A DNA stretch of 64,000 nucleotides from Pseudomonas sp. B20(2017). GTDB taxonomy: Bacteria > Pseudomonadota > Gammaproteobacteria > Pseudomonadales > Pseudomonadaceae. The DNA lies in NCBI RefSeq assembly GCF_002113125.1, contig NZ_NEJP01000004.1:291578-355577 (forward strand), read 5' to 3'. Shown in pieces: positions 19,159 to 28,257 of the stretch (positions are counted from its first letter, which is position 1; every line of letters starts with the position of its first letter). The notes beneath the pieces are model-generated. The model worked only from the letters and a program-made list of their open reading frames with translations. It searched no databases and was not told where the DNA came from. The position numbers and the translations under genes were made by a program.

Positions 19159-19601
19159 GGGGCTCGCGGCGGCAGAGTGGTGTCGTTTGGCGCTGGTGGA
19201 GTCGGCGCGGCGGTTGGGGCTACGTGTTCAACCGAGTTTTCTGCAACAGCGGGCACTGGCTGGGTTGGCGCTACGACAGGTGCTGGTGGCGTCGCGGCGG
19301 CAGGCGCATGAATCGTCTGCTCACCCACATGCTCGACCGGCGTCGGCTCCTGCTGAACCGGCGTGAAAATCTTCCGCGCCTCCTGTTCAAGCGACAGGAT
19401 GTGCTCGTTGTGCAGTTGCCGACGGATTTCGTCGGCACCGATTTCACGCTCAACTTCCTGTTTGATCGCGTTGAAGCTGCGCTTCAGCCGCCCGACCCAC
19501 AGGCCGGCGGTGCGTGCAGCGCCCGGCAGACGCTCGGGGCCCAGCACCAGCAGGGCGACGAGGCCGACGAGCAGCAGTTCAGAGAAGCTGATACCAAACA
19601 T
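19155..19601 (-). CDS. tatB: Sec-independent translocase protein TatB
   Basis: TatB works with TatC in the Tat receptor complex. The 148-residue protein has one short N-terminal membrane helix ([20 protein letters not shown]) followed by the amphipathic helix [20 protein letters not shown] and an acidic coiled segment. The second half is Pro/Ala/Val-rich and poorly conserved ([14 protein letters not shown]). The conserved Glu in the [10 protein letters not shown] start and the GPERLP motif distinguish it from TatA. It lies 10 bp after tatA and overlaps tatC by ATGA. Confidence 0.95.
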   Translation of the reverse strand: MFGISFSELLLVGLVALLVLGPERLPGAARTAGLWVGRLKRSFNAIKQEVEREIGADEIRRQLHNEHILSLEQEARKIFTPVQQEPTPVEHVGEQTIHAPAAATPPAPVVAPTQPVPAVAENSVEHVAPTAAPTPPAPNDTTLPPRAP

Positions 19602-19611
19602 TAGTCAGTGC

Positions 19612-19890
19612 TCACACGTCTTTGCGGATCGGCTCTTCGACTTTCTGCGCCTGCACGTCGATGGTGTGCGGCGGGTTGGCCTGAGCGGTGGTTTGCGGCT
19701 GTACCGGTGGAACCGGTTGCGCAGGCGTGACGGTCGGATCGGCCGGTTTTTCGTCGTCGTTCATGGCTTTACGGAAGCCCTTGATCGACTCGCCAACGTC
19801 GGTGCCGAGGTTCTTCAGTTTCTTGGTACCGAATACCAGTACCACGACCACCAGGATGACGATCCAGTGTTTCCAGTCAAAAATGCCCAT
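19612..19890 (-). CDS. tatA: Sec-independent translocase protein TatA
   Basis: TatA oligomerises to form the protein-conducting element of the Tat pathway. The 92-residue protein starts at ATG 19890 with GAGAGGAAC upstream. It has a single membrane helix ([18 protein letters not shown]), the [10 protein letters not shown] hinge, and the amphipathic helix [15 protein letters not shown] Pro/Gln-rich tail of about 40 residues follows. It is the first gene of tatABC-rsmE and lies 25 bp downstream of hisE, so transcription may continue from the his genes. Confidence 0.95.
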   Translation of the reverse strand: MGIFDWKHWIVILVVVVLVFGTKKLKNLGTDVGESIKGFRKAMNDDEKPADPTVTPAQPVPPVQPQTTAQANPPHTIDVQAQKVEEPIRKDV

Positions 19891-19915
19891 GTTGCTGTTC
19901 CTCTCTTGAAGTTGT

Positions 19916-20248
19916 TCAGGCGGACGGGCGCGAGGCTTTCTCGACGTGTCCGGACAGGCCGAAACGGCGATCCAGTTCATCCAGCACCGCCTGCGGATGC
20001 TGCCCCAGCTGGGCAAGCATGACCATGCTGTGGAACCACAGGTCGGCGGTCTCGTAGATCACGTCGCTGCAGTCGCCGCTGACGGCGGCGTCCTTGGCGG
20101 CAATGATCGTTTCGACCGATTCTTCGCCGACTTTCTCCAGAATCTTGTTCAGACCCTTGTGATACAGGCTGGCGACATACGAGCTGTCGGCGGCTGCGCC
20201 TTTGCGCTCTTCCAGCACCTGAGCGAGGCGGGTCAGGGTGTCACTCAT
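19916..20248 (-). CDS. hisE: Phosphoribosyl-ATP pyrophosphatase
   Basis: HisE hydrolyses phosphoribosyl-ATP to phosphoribosyl-AMP, the second step of histidine biosynthesis. The 110-residue product shows the all-alpha MazG-like fold with [15 protein letters not shown] and [14 protein letters not shown], which bind magnesium. Its start overlaps the end of hisI by 8 nt. The window thus has both histidine synthesis (hisIE) and breakdown (hut) genes about 16 kb apart. Confidence 0.96.
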   Translation of the reverse strand: MSDTLTRLAQVLEERKGAAADSSYVASLYHKGLNKILEKVGEESVETIIAAKDAAVSGDCSDVIYETADLWFHSMVMLAQLGQHPQAVLDELDRRFGLSGHVEKASRPSA

Positions 20249-20642
20249 GTTTGTGTCCTGCGGAGTAAATAGCGTGCGGGTCTTTCAGGACCGGGTCGAC
20301 CGTTTTCCAGTCGCCGTTTTCGAAGACGCGGTAGAAGCAGCTTTGACGGCCAGTATGGCAAGCGATGTCGCCGATCTGTTCGACCATCAGGATGATGACG
20401 TCGGCGTCGCAGTCCAGACGCATTTCATGCAGCGTCTGTACGTGGCCGGACTCTTCACCCTTGCGCCACAGCTTGCCACGGGAACGTGACCAATAGATGG
20501 CACGGTTTTCCGCCGCGGTCAGCTCCAGGGCTTCGCGGTTCATCCAGGCCATCATTAATACGCGTCCGGTCTTGTGATCCTGGGCAATCGCCGGCACCAG
20601 GCCATCGGCGTCCCACTTGATCTCGTCCAGCCAGTTTTTCAT
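20241..20642 (-). CDS. hisI: Phosphoribosyl-AMP cyclohydrolase
   Basis: HisI opens the adenine ring of phosphoribosyl-AMP in histidine biosynthesis; it is a zinc and magnesium enzyme. I use ATG 20642, giving 133 residues from [11 protein letters not shown], with CGGAG about 9 nt upstream; an in-frame ATG at 20666 adds eight residues and is less typical. The metal-binding motifs [10 protein letters not shown] and [11 protein letters not shown] are intact. HisI and HisE are separate here, as in other pseudomonads, rather than fused as in enterobacteria. Confidence 0.95.
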   Translation of the reverse strand: MKNWLDEIKWDADGLVPAIAQDHKTGRVLMMAWMNREALELTAAENRAIYWSRSRGKLWRKGEESGHVQTLHEMRLDCDADVIILMVEQIGDIACHTGRQSCFYRVFENGDWKTVDPVLKDPHAIYSAGHKHE

Positions 20643-20722
20643 CTTCGACTCCGACAGCGAACCCACACTTCAATAGTCGGGTTCAGGCGTTGAAACAGTG
20701 TGCCAGCCGATCACGGAACTGG

Positions 20723-22327
20723 CTATCGGCGAACGACCAGATACAAGCCGACTGCCACCATGATCCCGGCGGGCCAATGCCCCAGTTCGTTCAGCGGACC
20801 ACCGGCAGCGAGGATCGTACCACCCGCCAGATGGGCGCTGCCGAGCAGGCGCAGGAACCAGTCGTCCTTGCGTTTTTTCCACGGTGGCGGCGGGTCGTTG
20901 GCGTGGGGCTGGGACATGCGTTCGAGCAGATCGCGGGCCATGTTGGCCAGATGCGGCAGCTGTTCGAACTGGCTCTGGACGTTGCCGATCAAGGCTTTCG
21001 GGCTGACGCGCTCGCGCATCCAGCGTTCGAGGAACGGCTGCGCGGTGTTCCACAGATCGAGGTCCGGGTACAGCTGACGGCCCAGACCTTCGATGTTCAG
21101 CAGGGTCTTTTGCAGCAATACGAGTTGCGGCTGCACTTCCATGTTGAAGCGGCGCGCGGTCTGGAACAGGCGCATCAGCACCTGGCCAAATGAAATATCT
21201 TTTAATGGTTTTTCGAAGATCGGCTCGCACACGGTGCGGATCGCCGCTTCGAATTCGTTGAGCTTGGTTTCCGCCGGCACCCAGCCCGAATCGATGTGCA
21301 ATTGCGCCACGCGGCGGTAGTCGCGCTTGAAGAAGGCGAACAGGTTGCGCGCCAGATAATCCTGGTCTTCCGGGGTCAGGCTGCCGACGATGCCGCAGTC
21401 GATCGCAATGTACTGCGGGCTCCACGGATTGACGGTGCTGACGAAGATGTTGCCCGGGTGCATGTCGGCGTGGAAGAAGCTGTCGCGGAACACCTGGGTG
21501 AAGAAGATCTCCACGCCGCGTTCGGCGAGCATCTTCATGTCGGTGCGCTGGTCGGCGAGGGTCGCCAGATCCGTCACCTGAATCCCGTAGATGCGCTCCA
21601 TCACCAGCACTTTCGGCCGGCACCAGTCCCAATAGACTTGCGGCACGTAGAGCAGCGGCGAGCCTTCAAAATTGCGCTTCAACTGACTGGCGTTGGCCGC
21701 CTCGCGCAACAGGTCGAGTTCGTCGTAGATGGTTTTTTCGTAGTCGCTGACCACGTCCACCGGGTGCAGCAGACGGGCGTCGGCGGAGACCTTTTCGGCG
21801 GCGCGGGCGAGGATGAACAGCCACGCCAGATCCTGGGCGATCACCGGTTTCAGGCCCGGGCGGATCACCTTGACCACCACTTCTTCGCCGGTCTTCAGTT
21901 GCGCGGCGTGTACCTGCGCCACCGAGGCCGAGGCCAGCGGTTCGACGTCGAAGCGGCTGAACACTTCGCTGATCTTCTTGCCCAGTTGCTCTTCGATCAG
22001 CTTGACCGACAGCTGCGAATCGAACGGCGGCACGCGGTCCTGCAACAGCATCAGCTCATCGGCGATGTCTTCTGGCAGCAGGTCGCGGCGGGTCGAGAGG
22101 ATCTGCCCGAACTTGATGAAGATCGGCCCCAGGTCCTGCAAGGCCAGGCGCAGGCGTGCGCCACGGCTGAGGTCCAGTGGCTTGCGCGGGAACCAGCGCC
22201 ACGGCAAGACGTAGCGCAGCGCGAGCAGGAACCACGGCAAAGGCAGATCGAACAGCAGGTCATCGAGGCGGTAGCGGATCACGACGCGCTGGATGCGCAA
22301 CAGACGGCGGACGGCGAGCAGCTTCAT
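20723..22327 (-). CDS. ubiB: Ubiquinone biosynthesis atypical kinase/ATPase UbiB
   Basis: UbiB is a membrane-associated ADCK/ABC1-type ATPase needed for coenzyme Q synthesis. The 534-residue protein contains the family-defining KxGQ motif in [16 protein letters not shown], an Ala-rich [11 protein letters not shown] nucleotide loop, the catalytic [10 protein letters not shown] loop, and a metal-binding IDCGIVG motif. The C-terminus has two hydrophobic helices ([13 protein letters not shown] and [15 protein letters not shown]). It overlaps ubiJ by ATGA, in the order ubiE-ubiJ-ubiB. It is followed by 80 bp and then hisI. Confidence 0.96.
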   Translation of the reverse strand: MKLLAVRRLLRIQRVVIRYRLDDLLFDLPLPWFLLALRYVLPWRWFPRKPLDLSRGARLRLALQDLGPIFIKFGQILSTRRDLLPEDIADELMLLQDRVPPFDSQLSVKLIEEQLGKKISEVFSRFDVEPLASASVAQVHAAQLKTGEEVVVKVIRPGLKPVIAQDLAWLFILARAAEKVSADARLLHPVDVVSDYEKTIYDELDLLREAANASQLKRNFEGSPLLYVPQVYWDWCRPKVLVMERIYGIQVTDLATLADQRTDMKMLAERGVEIFFTQVFRDSFFHADMHPGNIFVSTVNPWSPQYIAIDCGIVGSLTPEDQDYLARNLFAFFKRDYRRVAQLHIDSGWVPAETKLNEFEAAIRTVCEPIFEKPLKDISFGQVLMRLFQTARRFNMEVQPQLVLLQKTLLNIEGLGRQLYPDLDLWNTAQPFLERWMRERVSPKALIGNVQSQFEQLPHLANMARDLLERMSQPHANDPPPPWKKRKDDWFLRLLGSAHLAGGTILAAGGPLNELGHWPAGIMVAVGLYLVVRR

Positions 22328-22947
22328 GCGTTATCGCTTGGGTCGAGGGATCGGGAAAGGCGCTCGAAGCGCGCCTCGAGGCGTTCCAGATCAAGTTTGA
22401 TCCGGTCCAGTTCGCTGAAGCGGGCTTCGGCTTCGCGCTGACCGACGAGGGTGCGTGATTCTTCGGCCAGGTATTCGGCGAGGTTCTGGTTGAGGCTGGC
22501 AAATCCTTGTTGATACCAGCGGGCGCGGCTGCGCAGGTGACCGCCGACCAGTTGCGTGGCGACAGGTCCCAGCCAGCGCGAGAGTTCGTACTCCCAGTCC
22601 AGCTCGAGGTCCTGCAGCACGCCCGCCAGCTCCAGCAGCACGCCGCTGTCGCCGTCGAGTTCGACTTCTGGCGCATGCAGCACCGCCGTCTTGTCCTTGC
22701 TCAGGGCCAGTTTCACCAGGCTCGAAGCCGGGGCGCGCAGGGTGCAGTCGACGCCGGTTTCCCAACGGGACGCCAGCATCAGGCCTTCGTCGCTCGGCAG
22801 GATGAACAGTTGCAGCGCCGGGCTGCGGCAATCCACGGCAATCACTTTGCCGGTCAGATGCGCCAGTCGCGGCAGCGCCGTGCTGTCGAGACGCAGCACG
22901 CGGTTCAGGCCGAGTTCGACGCTGGCGAGCAGCCCGGTCAGCAGCAT
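22324..22947 (-). CDS. ubiJ: Ubiquinone biosynthesis accessory factor UbiJ (SCP2 domain)
   Basis: UbiJ is a lipid-binding accessory protein of the soluble Ubi metabolon. The 207-residue protein has an N-terminal SCP2 sterol-carrier-like domain (about residues 15-115, with [20 protein letters not shown]) and a C-terminal coiled coil rich in Glu/Arg ([20 protein letters not shown]). It overlaps ubiE (TGATG) and ubiB (ATGA), so all three are translationally coupled. Function is assigned from family and gene order. Confidence 0.92.
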   Translation of the reverse strand: MLLTGLLASVELGLNRVLRLDSTALPRLAHLTGKVIAVDCRSPALQLFILPSDEGLMLASRWETGVDCTLRAPASSLVKLALSKDKTAVLHAPEVELDGDSGVLLELAGVLQDLELDWEYELSRWLGPVATQLVGGHLRSRARWYQQGFASLNQNLAEYLAEESRTLVGQREAEARFSELDRIKLDLERLEARFERLSRSLDPSDNA

Positions 22948-23717
22948 CAGGGTTTGATGCCGCGGTGCAGGGCGACGATGCCTGCGGTCATGTTGTGATA
23001 GGTCACGCGGTCGAAACCGGCGTCGACCATCATCGACTTCAGGGTTTCCTGATTCGGGTGCATGCGGATCGATTCGGCCAGGTAGCGATAGCTTTCCGAG
23101 TCGTTGGTGATCAGCTTGCCCATCAGCGGCATGAAGGCGAACGAGTAGGCGTCGTAGGCCTTGGACATCAGCGCGTTGGTCGGCTTGGAGAACTCCAGCA
23201 CCAGCAGACGGCCGCCCGGCTTGAGCACGCGCAGCATCGAGCGCAGGGCGTCTTCCTTGTGCGTCACGTTGCGCAGGCCGAAGGCGATGGTCACGCAGTC
23301 GAAGTGGTTGTCCGGAAACGGCAGCTTTTCAGCGTCGGCCTGGACGAACTCGACGTTGCCCGAAACACCGACATCCAGCAGGCGGTCACGACCGACCTTG
23401 AGCATGGATTCGTTGATATCGGCCAGCACCACCTGACCGGTCGGGCCGACCAGGTGCGAGAATTTCTTGGTCAGGTCGCCGGTGCCACCGGCGATGTCCA
23501 GAACGCGATTGCCGGCGCGCACGCCCGACAGTTCGATCGCGAAACGCTTCCACAGACGGTGCATGCCGCCCGACAGAAGGTCGTTCATCAGGTCGTACTT
23601 GGCGGCCACGGAGTGAAACACCTCAGCGACTTTTTCCGCTTTCTGGCTTTCCGGAACGTTTTTGAAGCCGAAGTGAGTGGTGGGTTCGGCATCGCTGCCT
23701 TTGCGCTGATCAGTCAT
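22947..23717 (-). CDS. ubiE: Ubiquinone/menaquinone biosynthesis C-methyltransferase
   Basis: UbiE methylates the quinone ring carbon during ubiquinone synthesis using S-adenosylmethionine. The start ATG 23717 gives 256 residues from [19 protein letters not shown], which is the conserved beginning; an in-frame extension to 23849 lacks support. The SAM-binding motif [15 protein letters not shown], the family block [18 protein letters not shown] and the C-terminal [12 protein letters not shown] are present. It is the first gene of ubiE-ubiJ-ubiB, divergent from the small PHA-system gene at 23883. Confidence 0.96.
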   Translation of the reverse strand: MTDQRKGSDAEPTTHFGFKNVPESQKAEKVAEVFHSVAAKYDLMNDLLSGGMHRLWKRFAIELSGVRAGNRVLDIAGGTGDLTKKFSHLVGPTGQVVLADINESMLKVGRDRLLDVGVSGNVEFVQADAEKLPFPDNHFDCVTIAFGLRNVTHKEDALRSMLRVLKPGGRLLVLEFSKPTNALMSKAYDAYSFAFMPLMGKLITNDSESYRYLAESIRMHPNQETLKSMMVDAGFDRVTYHNMTAGIVALHRGIKP

Positions 23718-23882
23718 ATCGCTGTCACCAAAAGAGAATGCGCGACATTCTAATCCCCAAGCCATACTTTGTCTTGGAATGGCTAAAGGTAAGATGGGTA
23801 ACCTTCGGGACGATTTGCCGCAGTGGCGGTCAAGATTCGTTGCAGGCATTCATAGCCCCATTCAAAAAGCAGGAGTCATTCA

Positions 23883-24158
23883 ATGGCCCATATCAGTGTT
23901 GAGCGTGCCCACAGCCTGGGCAAGGAAGCGGCCCGCGAGAAAGCCGACAAACTGGCGCAGAAACTCTCCGATCAATATGGCCTGGAGCCGCAGTGGTCGG
24001 GCGATGTCCTGAACCTCAAGCGTTCGGGCGTGAAGGGCGCGGTGCATGTGGCCGAGGATTCGATCCGGGTCGACGTGGAACTGGGTCTGATGATGTCGGC
24101 CATGAGTGGCATGATCAAAGCCGAGATCGAAAAGGCGCTGGATAAAGCGCTGGTCTGA
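23883..24158 (+). CDS. Polyhydroxyalkanoic acid system family protein
   Basis: A 91-residue cytoplasmic protein of the PHA_gran_rgn (putative PHA granule regulator) family, equivalent by position to PA5062. It starts at ATG 23883 with AGGAG about 8 nt upstream. The sequence begins MAHISVERAHSLGKEAAREK and has KADKLAQKLSDQYGLEPQW and a Met-rich end (LGLMMSAMSGMIKAEIEKAL). Biochemical function is not established. It neighbours ubiE on one side and the phasin operon on the other, separated from the latter by a REPIN, so it has its own promoter and is probably not co-transcribed with phaI. Confidence 0.85.
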   Translation: MAHISVERAHSLGKEAAREKADKLAQKLSDQYGLEPQWSGDVLNLKRSGVKGAVHVAEDSIRVDVELGLMMSAMSGMIKAEIEKALDKALV

Positions 24159-24184
24159 CGCATTTTTTGTAGAGCCCCGAATCC

Positions 24185-24275
24185 CTGTGGGAGCGGGCTT
24201 GCCCGCGATGGCGGTAGGTCAGGCAACTAAAATGCCGGATGTGCCACCCTCATCGCGGCAAGCCCGCTCCCACAG
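24185..24275. repeat. REPIN (long-loop class)
   Basis: Arms CTGTGGGAGCGGGCTTGCCC... (from 24185) and TCGCGGCAAGCCCGCTCC... ending CACAG at 24275. The arms use the GGGCTTGCCC variant core rather than GAGCTTGCTC. Confidence 0.92.
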
Positions 24276-24406
24276 GAATAGTGTTTGCCCTGCCGAGCTT
24301 TTATGTCAGTTGTTAGGGTGCCGTTTCTAATTTTTCTCCCTACTTTGTGCCTGAGCCCGACACTCGTCAGGGCAGTTCCTCAAACCTTCTGCGCGTGAGG
24401 TGCACC

Positions 24407-24829
24407 ATGGCCAAAGTCATTTTGAAGAAAAAAATCGACGCTTCGACTTCCGCTCTGAGCGACGTCAAATCCTATGCCCGCAAGATCTGGCTGGCAGGCC
24501 TGGGTGCCTACACCAAGGTCGGTCAGGAGGGCAGCGAGTACTTTCAGGAGTTGATCAAGGCTGGTCAAACTGTTGAAAAGAAAGGCAAAAAAGCCGTAAC
24601 CGAAAAACTCGAAGCGGCCAACGCCGAGATCGATGAAGCCAAGAGCGAAGTCAGCTCTTTCAAAGGCCGGGTCGAAGTTCAGCTCGACAAGGTCGAGAAG
24701 GCGTTCGACACGCGTGTCGCCAGTGCCTTGAATCGTATCGGCATTCCGTCTAAACATGACGTTGAGGCACTCTCTGCTAAGCTCGATGAGCTGACGGCAT
24801 TGCTCGAACGCGTCGCGCGTAAATCTTAA
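24407..24829 (+). CDS. phaI: Phasin PhaI (PHA granule-associated protein)
   Basis: PhaI coats medium-chain-length PHA granules and stabilises their surface. It has 140 residues from ATG 24407, preceded by GTGAGG at 24395-24400. The phasin signature SYARKIWLAGLGAYTKVGQEG is followed by a long amphipathic, coiled-coil-prone helix (AVTEKLEAANAEIDEAKSEV) and the RIGIPSKHDVEALSAKLDEL oligomerisation end. phaF follows after 10 bp with a strong AAGGAG that overlaps the phaI stop. The operon runs opposite to phaC1ZC2D, as in P. putida. Confidence 0.94.
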   Translation: MAKVILKKKIDASTSALSDVKSYARKIWLAGLGAYTKVGQEGSEYFQELIKAGQTVEKKGKKAVTEKLEAANAEIDEAKSEVSSFKGRVEVQLDKVEKAFDTRVASALNRIGIPSKHDVEALSAKLDELTALLERVARKS

Positions 24830-24839
24830 GGAGAACGGG

Positions 24840-25715
24840 ATGGCTGGTAAAAAGAACACCGATAAAGAAGGCAGCTCGTGGATCGGAAAAGTCGAAGACT
24901 ATTCCCGCAAGATCTGGCTGGCTGGTTTAGGCGTGTACTCGAAGATCGACACTGACGGCAGCAAACTCTTCGATACATTGGTCAAAGACGGCGAGAAAGC
25001 CGAGAAGCTCACCAAGGCTGCAGTCGGCAAGAAAGTCGATGCTGCCAAGGATTCTGCAAGCTCGGCAAAATCGCGCATCAGCGGCGTGAAAGATCGCGCG
25101 CTGGGCACCTGGGATCAACTGGAAGGGGCTTTCGACAAGCGCCTGAACAGTGCGATCTCGCGCCTGGGCGTACCGAGCCGCAACGAGGTGAAGGATCTGC
25201 ACAAGAAGGTCGATACCCTGACCAAGCAGATCGAAAAACTCACCGGCCTGAAAGCTCAGCCTGTCGCGGCCAAAACCGCAGCAGCCAAGCCTGCAGCCAA
25301 AACCGCTGCCAAGCCACTGGCTAAAGCCGCCAAACCGGCCGCAAAACCAGCAGCCAAAACCGCTGCCGCCAAGCCTGCTGCGAAAGCCGCGGCCAAATCG
25401 GTTGCTGCCAAGGCCGCCGCCAAGCCGGCTGCAAAACCAGCTGCCAAACCAACCGCCAAACCTGCGGCCAAGCCAGCAGCGAAAACCGCTGCCGCCAAAC
25501 CTGCTGCCAAGCCTGCCGCCAAACCGGCTGCGACGAAAAAACCGGCAGTGAAAAAGCCGGCCGCGCCGAAAGCCGCTGCGCCGAAAACTGCAGCACCAAA
25601 ACCGGTGACCACACCGCAAGCACTGGCAAGCACGTCGAACTCCGCCTCGGCTCCAACCCCGGCGCCAGCTCCGACTGCTGCATCGACTCCGTCGACGCCA
25701 ACCAGTCAGTCCTGA
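24840..25715 (+). CDS. phaF: Phasin/histone-like protein PhaF
   Basis: PhaF has two parts. An N-terminal phasin domain (residues about 1-135, with SRKIWLAGLGVYSKIDTDGS similar to PhaI) binds PHA granules. A C-terminal histone-H1-like domain of about 150 residues, built from AKPAAKTAAAKPAAK-type repeats, binds DNA and helps partition granules at cell division. It has 291 residues, with AAGGAGAAC just upstream. The last part is Ala/Pro/Thr/Ser-rich (TSNSASAPTPAPAPTAAS). The repetitive region makes the gene prone to in-frame length change. An intrinsic terminator follows. Confidence 0.95.
   Translation: MAGKKNTDKEGSSWIGKVEDYSRKIWLAGLGVYSKIDTDGSKLFDTLVKDGEKAEKLTKAAVGKKVDAAKDSASSAKSRISGVKDRALGTWDQLEGAFDKRLNSAISRLGVPSRNEVKDLHKKVDTLTKQIEKLTGLKAQPVAAKTAAAKPAAKTAAKPLAKAAKPAAKPAAKTAAAKPAAKAAAKSVAAKAAAKPAAKPAAKPTAKPAAKPAAKTAAAKPAAKPAAKPAATKKPAVKKPAAPKAAAPKTAAPKPVTTPQALASTSNSASAPTPAPAPTAASTPSTPTSQS
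25255..25610 (+). repeat. Lys-Ala-Ala-Lys-Pro-Ala coding repeat of phaF
   Basis: Degenerate tandem units of about 12-30 nt such as GCCAAACCTGCTGCCAAGCC encode the basic DNA-binding tail. The units differ mostly at third positions. This is a likely site of replication slippage and of assembly error. Confidence 0.85.
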
Positions 25716-25734
25716 TTTTTCAGGGCTCAAGAAA

Positions 25735-25766
25735 ACGCCCGGCCTGTGAAGGTCGGGCGTTTTTGT
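25735..25766 (+). terminator. Intrinsic terminator between phaF and phaD
   Basis: ACGCCCGGCC, TGTGAA loop, GGTCGGGCGT, then TTTTG. The hairpin has one mismatch. It ends the phaIF transcript and could partly act on the convergent phaD transcript. Confidence 0.9.
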
Positions 25767-25774
25767 TTGTGCGG

Positions 25775-26395
25775 TCACTCGTGATTTTCGAGATATTGCA
25801 AAGCCATCCTCTCCGTCGCCACCTTCACCGGCGGCAACAGATGCGGCGCCACCAGCATCATGATCTGGTACACCACCAGCCGCACTTCCCCTTCGCGATC
25901 GAGAATTCGCTGATAGTCCAGCGAAAACAGCAACGTCATGGTGATCTGCTCCACCAGTTGCCCCAGCGCCTGAGTGTCGCTGACCAACTGCCCCGACGCT
26001 TTCAACCGTGCGAGCAATGACGCCAGCGTGCGCTTGAGCACGTTGAGAAACTGGCGAATGCCCTTGGCCAGTTTCGGCAGGCGTCCGGCCAGGTTCGACA
26101 GGTCCTGGAACAGAAAGCGGTACTGCGCCAGCCGTTCGACGATCAGGTGCAGGAACAGCCAGTAATCCTCCGGCGCCAGTTCGACATCGGCGGGTGGGTC
26201 GAGCAGCGGGGCGAGGTCGTTCTGGAAGCGCTCGAACAGTCCGAGAATCAGCGGTTCCTTGCCGTGGAAGTGGTAGTAGAGGTTGCCGGGGCTGATCCCC
26301 ATTTCATTGGCAACCTCCATGGTGGAGACGTTCGGCTCGCCCTTTTCATTGAACAACTGCAGGGCACATTCGAGGATCCGTTCGCTTGTTTTCAT
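25775..26395 (-). CDS. phaD: TetR-family transcriptional regulator PhaD
   Basis: PhaD is the TetR-like activator of the pha promoters, responsive to a fatty-acid breakdown product in P. putida. The 206-residue protein begins MKTSERILECALQLFNEKG and carries the helix-turn-helix VSTMEVANEMGISPGNLYYH at about residues 23-44. The rest is a helical ligand domain (about 50-200) ending in LENHE. It lies 28 bp downstream of phaC2 and is the last gene of phaC1-phaZ-phaC2-phaD. It converges with phaIF across the terminator. Confidence 0.95.
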   Translation of the reverse strand: MKTSERILECALQLFNEKGEPNVSTMEVANEMGISPGNLYYHFHGKEPLILGLFERFQNDLAPLLDPPADVELAPEDYWLFLHLIVERLAQYRFLFQDLSNLAGRLPKLAKGIRQFLNVLKRTLASLLARLKASGQLVSDTQALGQLVEQITMTLLFSLDYQRILDREGEVRLVVYQIMMLVAPHLLPPVKVATERMALQYLENHE

Positions 26396-26423
26396 CCAGT
26401 CTTCTTAAAAGGGCTTGAGTCAG

Positions 26424-28106
26424 TCAGCGCACACGCACATAGGTGCCGGGTGCCGCTTCCATCGGTGGATAATTGGCGTTGCCGAGGGTCATCTGGGTTT
26501 CGCGCAGGGTGCCGGAGCGCTGCTGCACCCACTCCAGCCATTGCGGCCACCAGCTGCCGTCGACTTTCTTGGCGTCGTAGTACCAGGCACGCGGATCGCT
26601 GCTGAGCTTTCCGTTCTCGACGTAATTGGCTTTCGGGTTGCCCGGCGGGTTGAGGATGCTCTGCACGTGTCCGCTGTTGGACAGCACGAAGCGCCGCTCC
26701 CCACCCAGCAACAGCGTCGAGCGATACACCGCGTCCCACGGCGTGATGTGGTCGTTCATGCCGGCCACGCTGAAGGTGTCGACCGTGACTTTTTGCAGAT
26801 CGATCGGCGTGCCGCACACTTCCAGGCCACCCGGATGGGTCAACGGGTTGTGTTTGAAGAAGTCCAGAATGTCGCCGTGAAATGCGGCGGGCAGGCGAGT
26901 GCTGTCGTTGTTCCAGTAGAGGATGTCGAACGCCGGCGGCTCCTTGCCCAGCAGGTAGTTGTTGACGAAGTAACTCCAGATCAAATCGTTGGGGCGCATC
27001 CAGGCGAACACCTTGGCCATGTCGCGACCGTCCAGCACACCTTTCTGATAGGAGCGCCGCTTGGCCGCTTCGAGCGTTTGCTCATCGGCGAACAGGGTGG
27101 CCGGGGTGTTCATTTCACTGTCGAGCAGGCTTACCAGATAGGTGGCGCTGGAGACCCGCCGCAACTGCCGCTTGGCCTGCAGATGCCCTTGCAGCGCGGC
27201 GATGGTCAGCCCGCCGGCGCAGGCGCCCACCAGGTTGACCTCGCGAGCGCCGGTGATCGCCCGGCAGATGTTCATGGCTTCTTCCACGGCTTCGACATAG
27301 GTCGACAGGCCCCATTCGCGATGCCGCACATCCGGGTTGCGCCAGCTGATCATGAAGGTCTGCAAGCCGTTCTTCAGGGCGAACTGGACGAAGCTGTTGC
27401 TCGGGCTGAGGTCGAAAATGTAGTACTTGTTGATTTGCGGCGGCACCACCAGCAGCGGTTTCGAATACTGTTTTTCGCTCATCGGCCGGTACTGGATCAG
27501 CTCGAGCATTTCGTTGCGAAACACCACCGAACCGGTGGTGGTGGCGACGGTCTTGCCGACTTCGAAAGCCTGTTTGGTCACCTGGCGTGGCAGGCCGTCG
27601 TTGTGCAGCAGATCATCAATCAGATGGCTGAGACCGCGCACCAGACTGTGGCCGCCGGAGTTGAACAGTTCTTTCACAGCCAGCGGATTGAGCAGGGTGT
27701 TGGAGGGCGCCACAGCGTCGTTGAGCAGGGTGAAGGCGAAGTGCGCGCGGGCGCGGTCGTCGTCGCTCATGCTGCTCTCGTCGATCCAGCTCTTGACCTG
27801 TTTCTGCCAGGCCAGATAAGCCTGAAGGCTGCGCCGATAGAACGGGTTCAGGCTCCACGCCGGATCGGCGAAGCGACTGTCCTGCGGGTTGGTCGGGTGC
27901 AGGGTTTCGCCGAGCAGCACGCGTCCGAGCGCGCCTCCCAGCTTCAAGGCATGTTTTGCACTGTGGATCGGATTGCGCAGACCGTGGGCAGCAACGCTGC
28001 GCAAGGTCGAGATCAGGTCCCGGCCGCGCAGACCGGTCATGGCACTCTGTGCATTGATGAACACGGCGGGGCTGGGCACGACGCCCGTCGCTGGTTTGTC
28101 ACGCAT
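26424..28106 (-). CDS. phaC2: Class II poly(3-hydroxyalkanoate) synthase 2
   Basis: PhaC2 polymerises medium-chain (R)-3-hydroxyacyl-CoA into PHA on the granule surface. It has 560 residues; AAGGAG lies 9 nt before the ATG at 28106. The lipase-like box GACAGG is at 294-299 with the nucleophile Cys296. The catalytic Asp is in GMNDHITPW and the His in SNSGHVQSILNPPGN. It is clearly a paralogue of PhaC1, with the same length and conserved blocks such as VVPPQINKYYIFDLSP. It lies 151 bp after phaZ; that gap shows no gene or strong hairpin. Confidence 0.96.
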   Translation of the reverse strand: MRDKPATGVVPSPAVFINAQSAMTGLRGRDLISTLRSVAAHGLRNPIHSAKHALKLGGALGRVLLGETLHPTNPQDSRFADPAWSLNPFYRRSLQAYLAWQKQVKSWIDESSMSDDDRARAHFAFTLLNDAVAPSNTLLNPLAVKELFNSGGHSLVRGLSHLIDDLLHNDGLPRQVTKQAFEVGKTVATTTGSVVFRNEMLELIQYRPMSEKQYSKPLLVVPPQINKYYIFDLSPSNSFVQFALKNGLQTFMISWRNPDVRHREWGLSTYVEAVEEAMNICRAITGAREVNLVGACAGGLTIAALQGHLQAKRQLRRVSSATYLVSLLDSEMNTPATLFADEQTLEAAKRRSYQKGVLDGRDMAKVFAWMRPNDLIWSYFVNNYLLGKEPPAFDILYWNNDSTRLPAAFHGDILDFFKHNPLTHPGGLEVCGTPIDLQKVTVDTFSVAGMNDHITPWDAVYRSTLLLGGERRFVLSNSGHVQSILNPPGNPKANYVENGKLSSDPRAWYYDAKKVDGSWWPQWLEWVQQRSGTLRETQMTLGNANYPPMEAAPGTYVRVR

Positions 28107-28257
28107 GACTCAACACTCCTTCGTCTTCAGGCCAAAAACAAACACACCGAACCAGAACACCATAGACGCTGTTGCGGGTTGTTGCCTGCGCGGCTCCCTG
28201 CCACGCACCTGCCCGGAAGCGCTGCAAAACGCTGTCCAGAAATCCGTGCCGGGACGG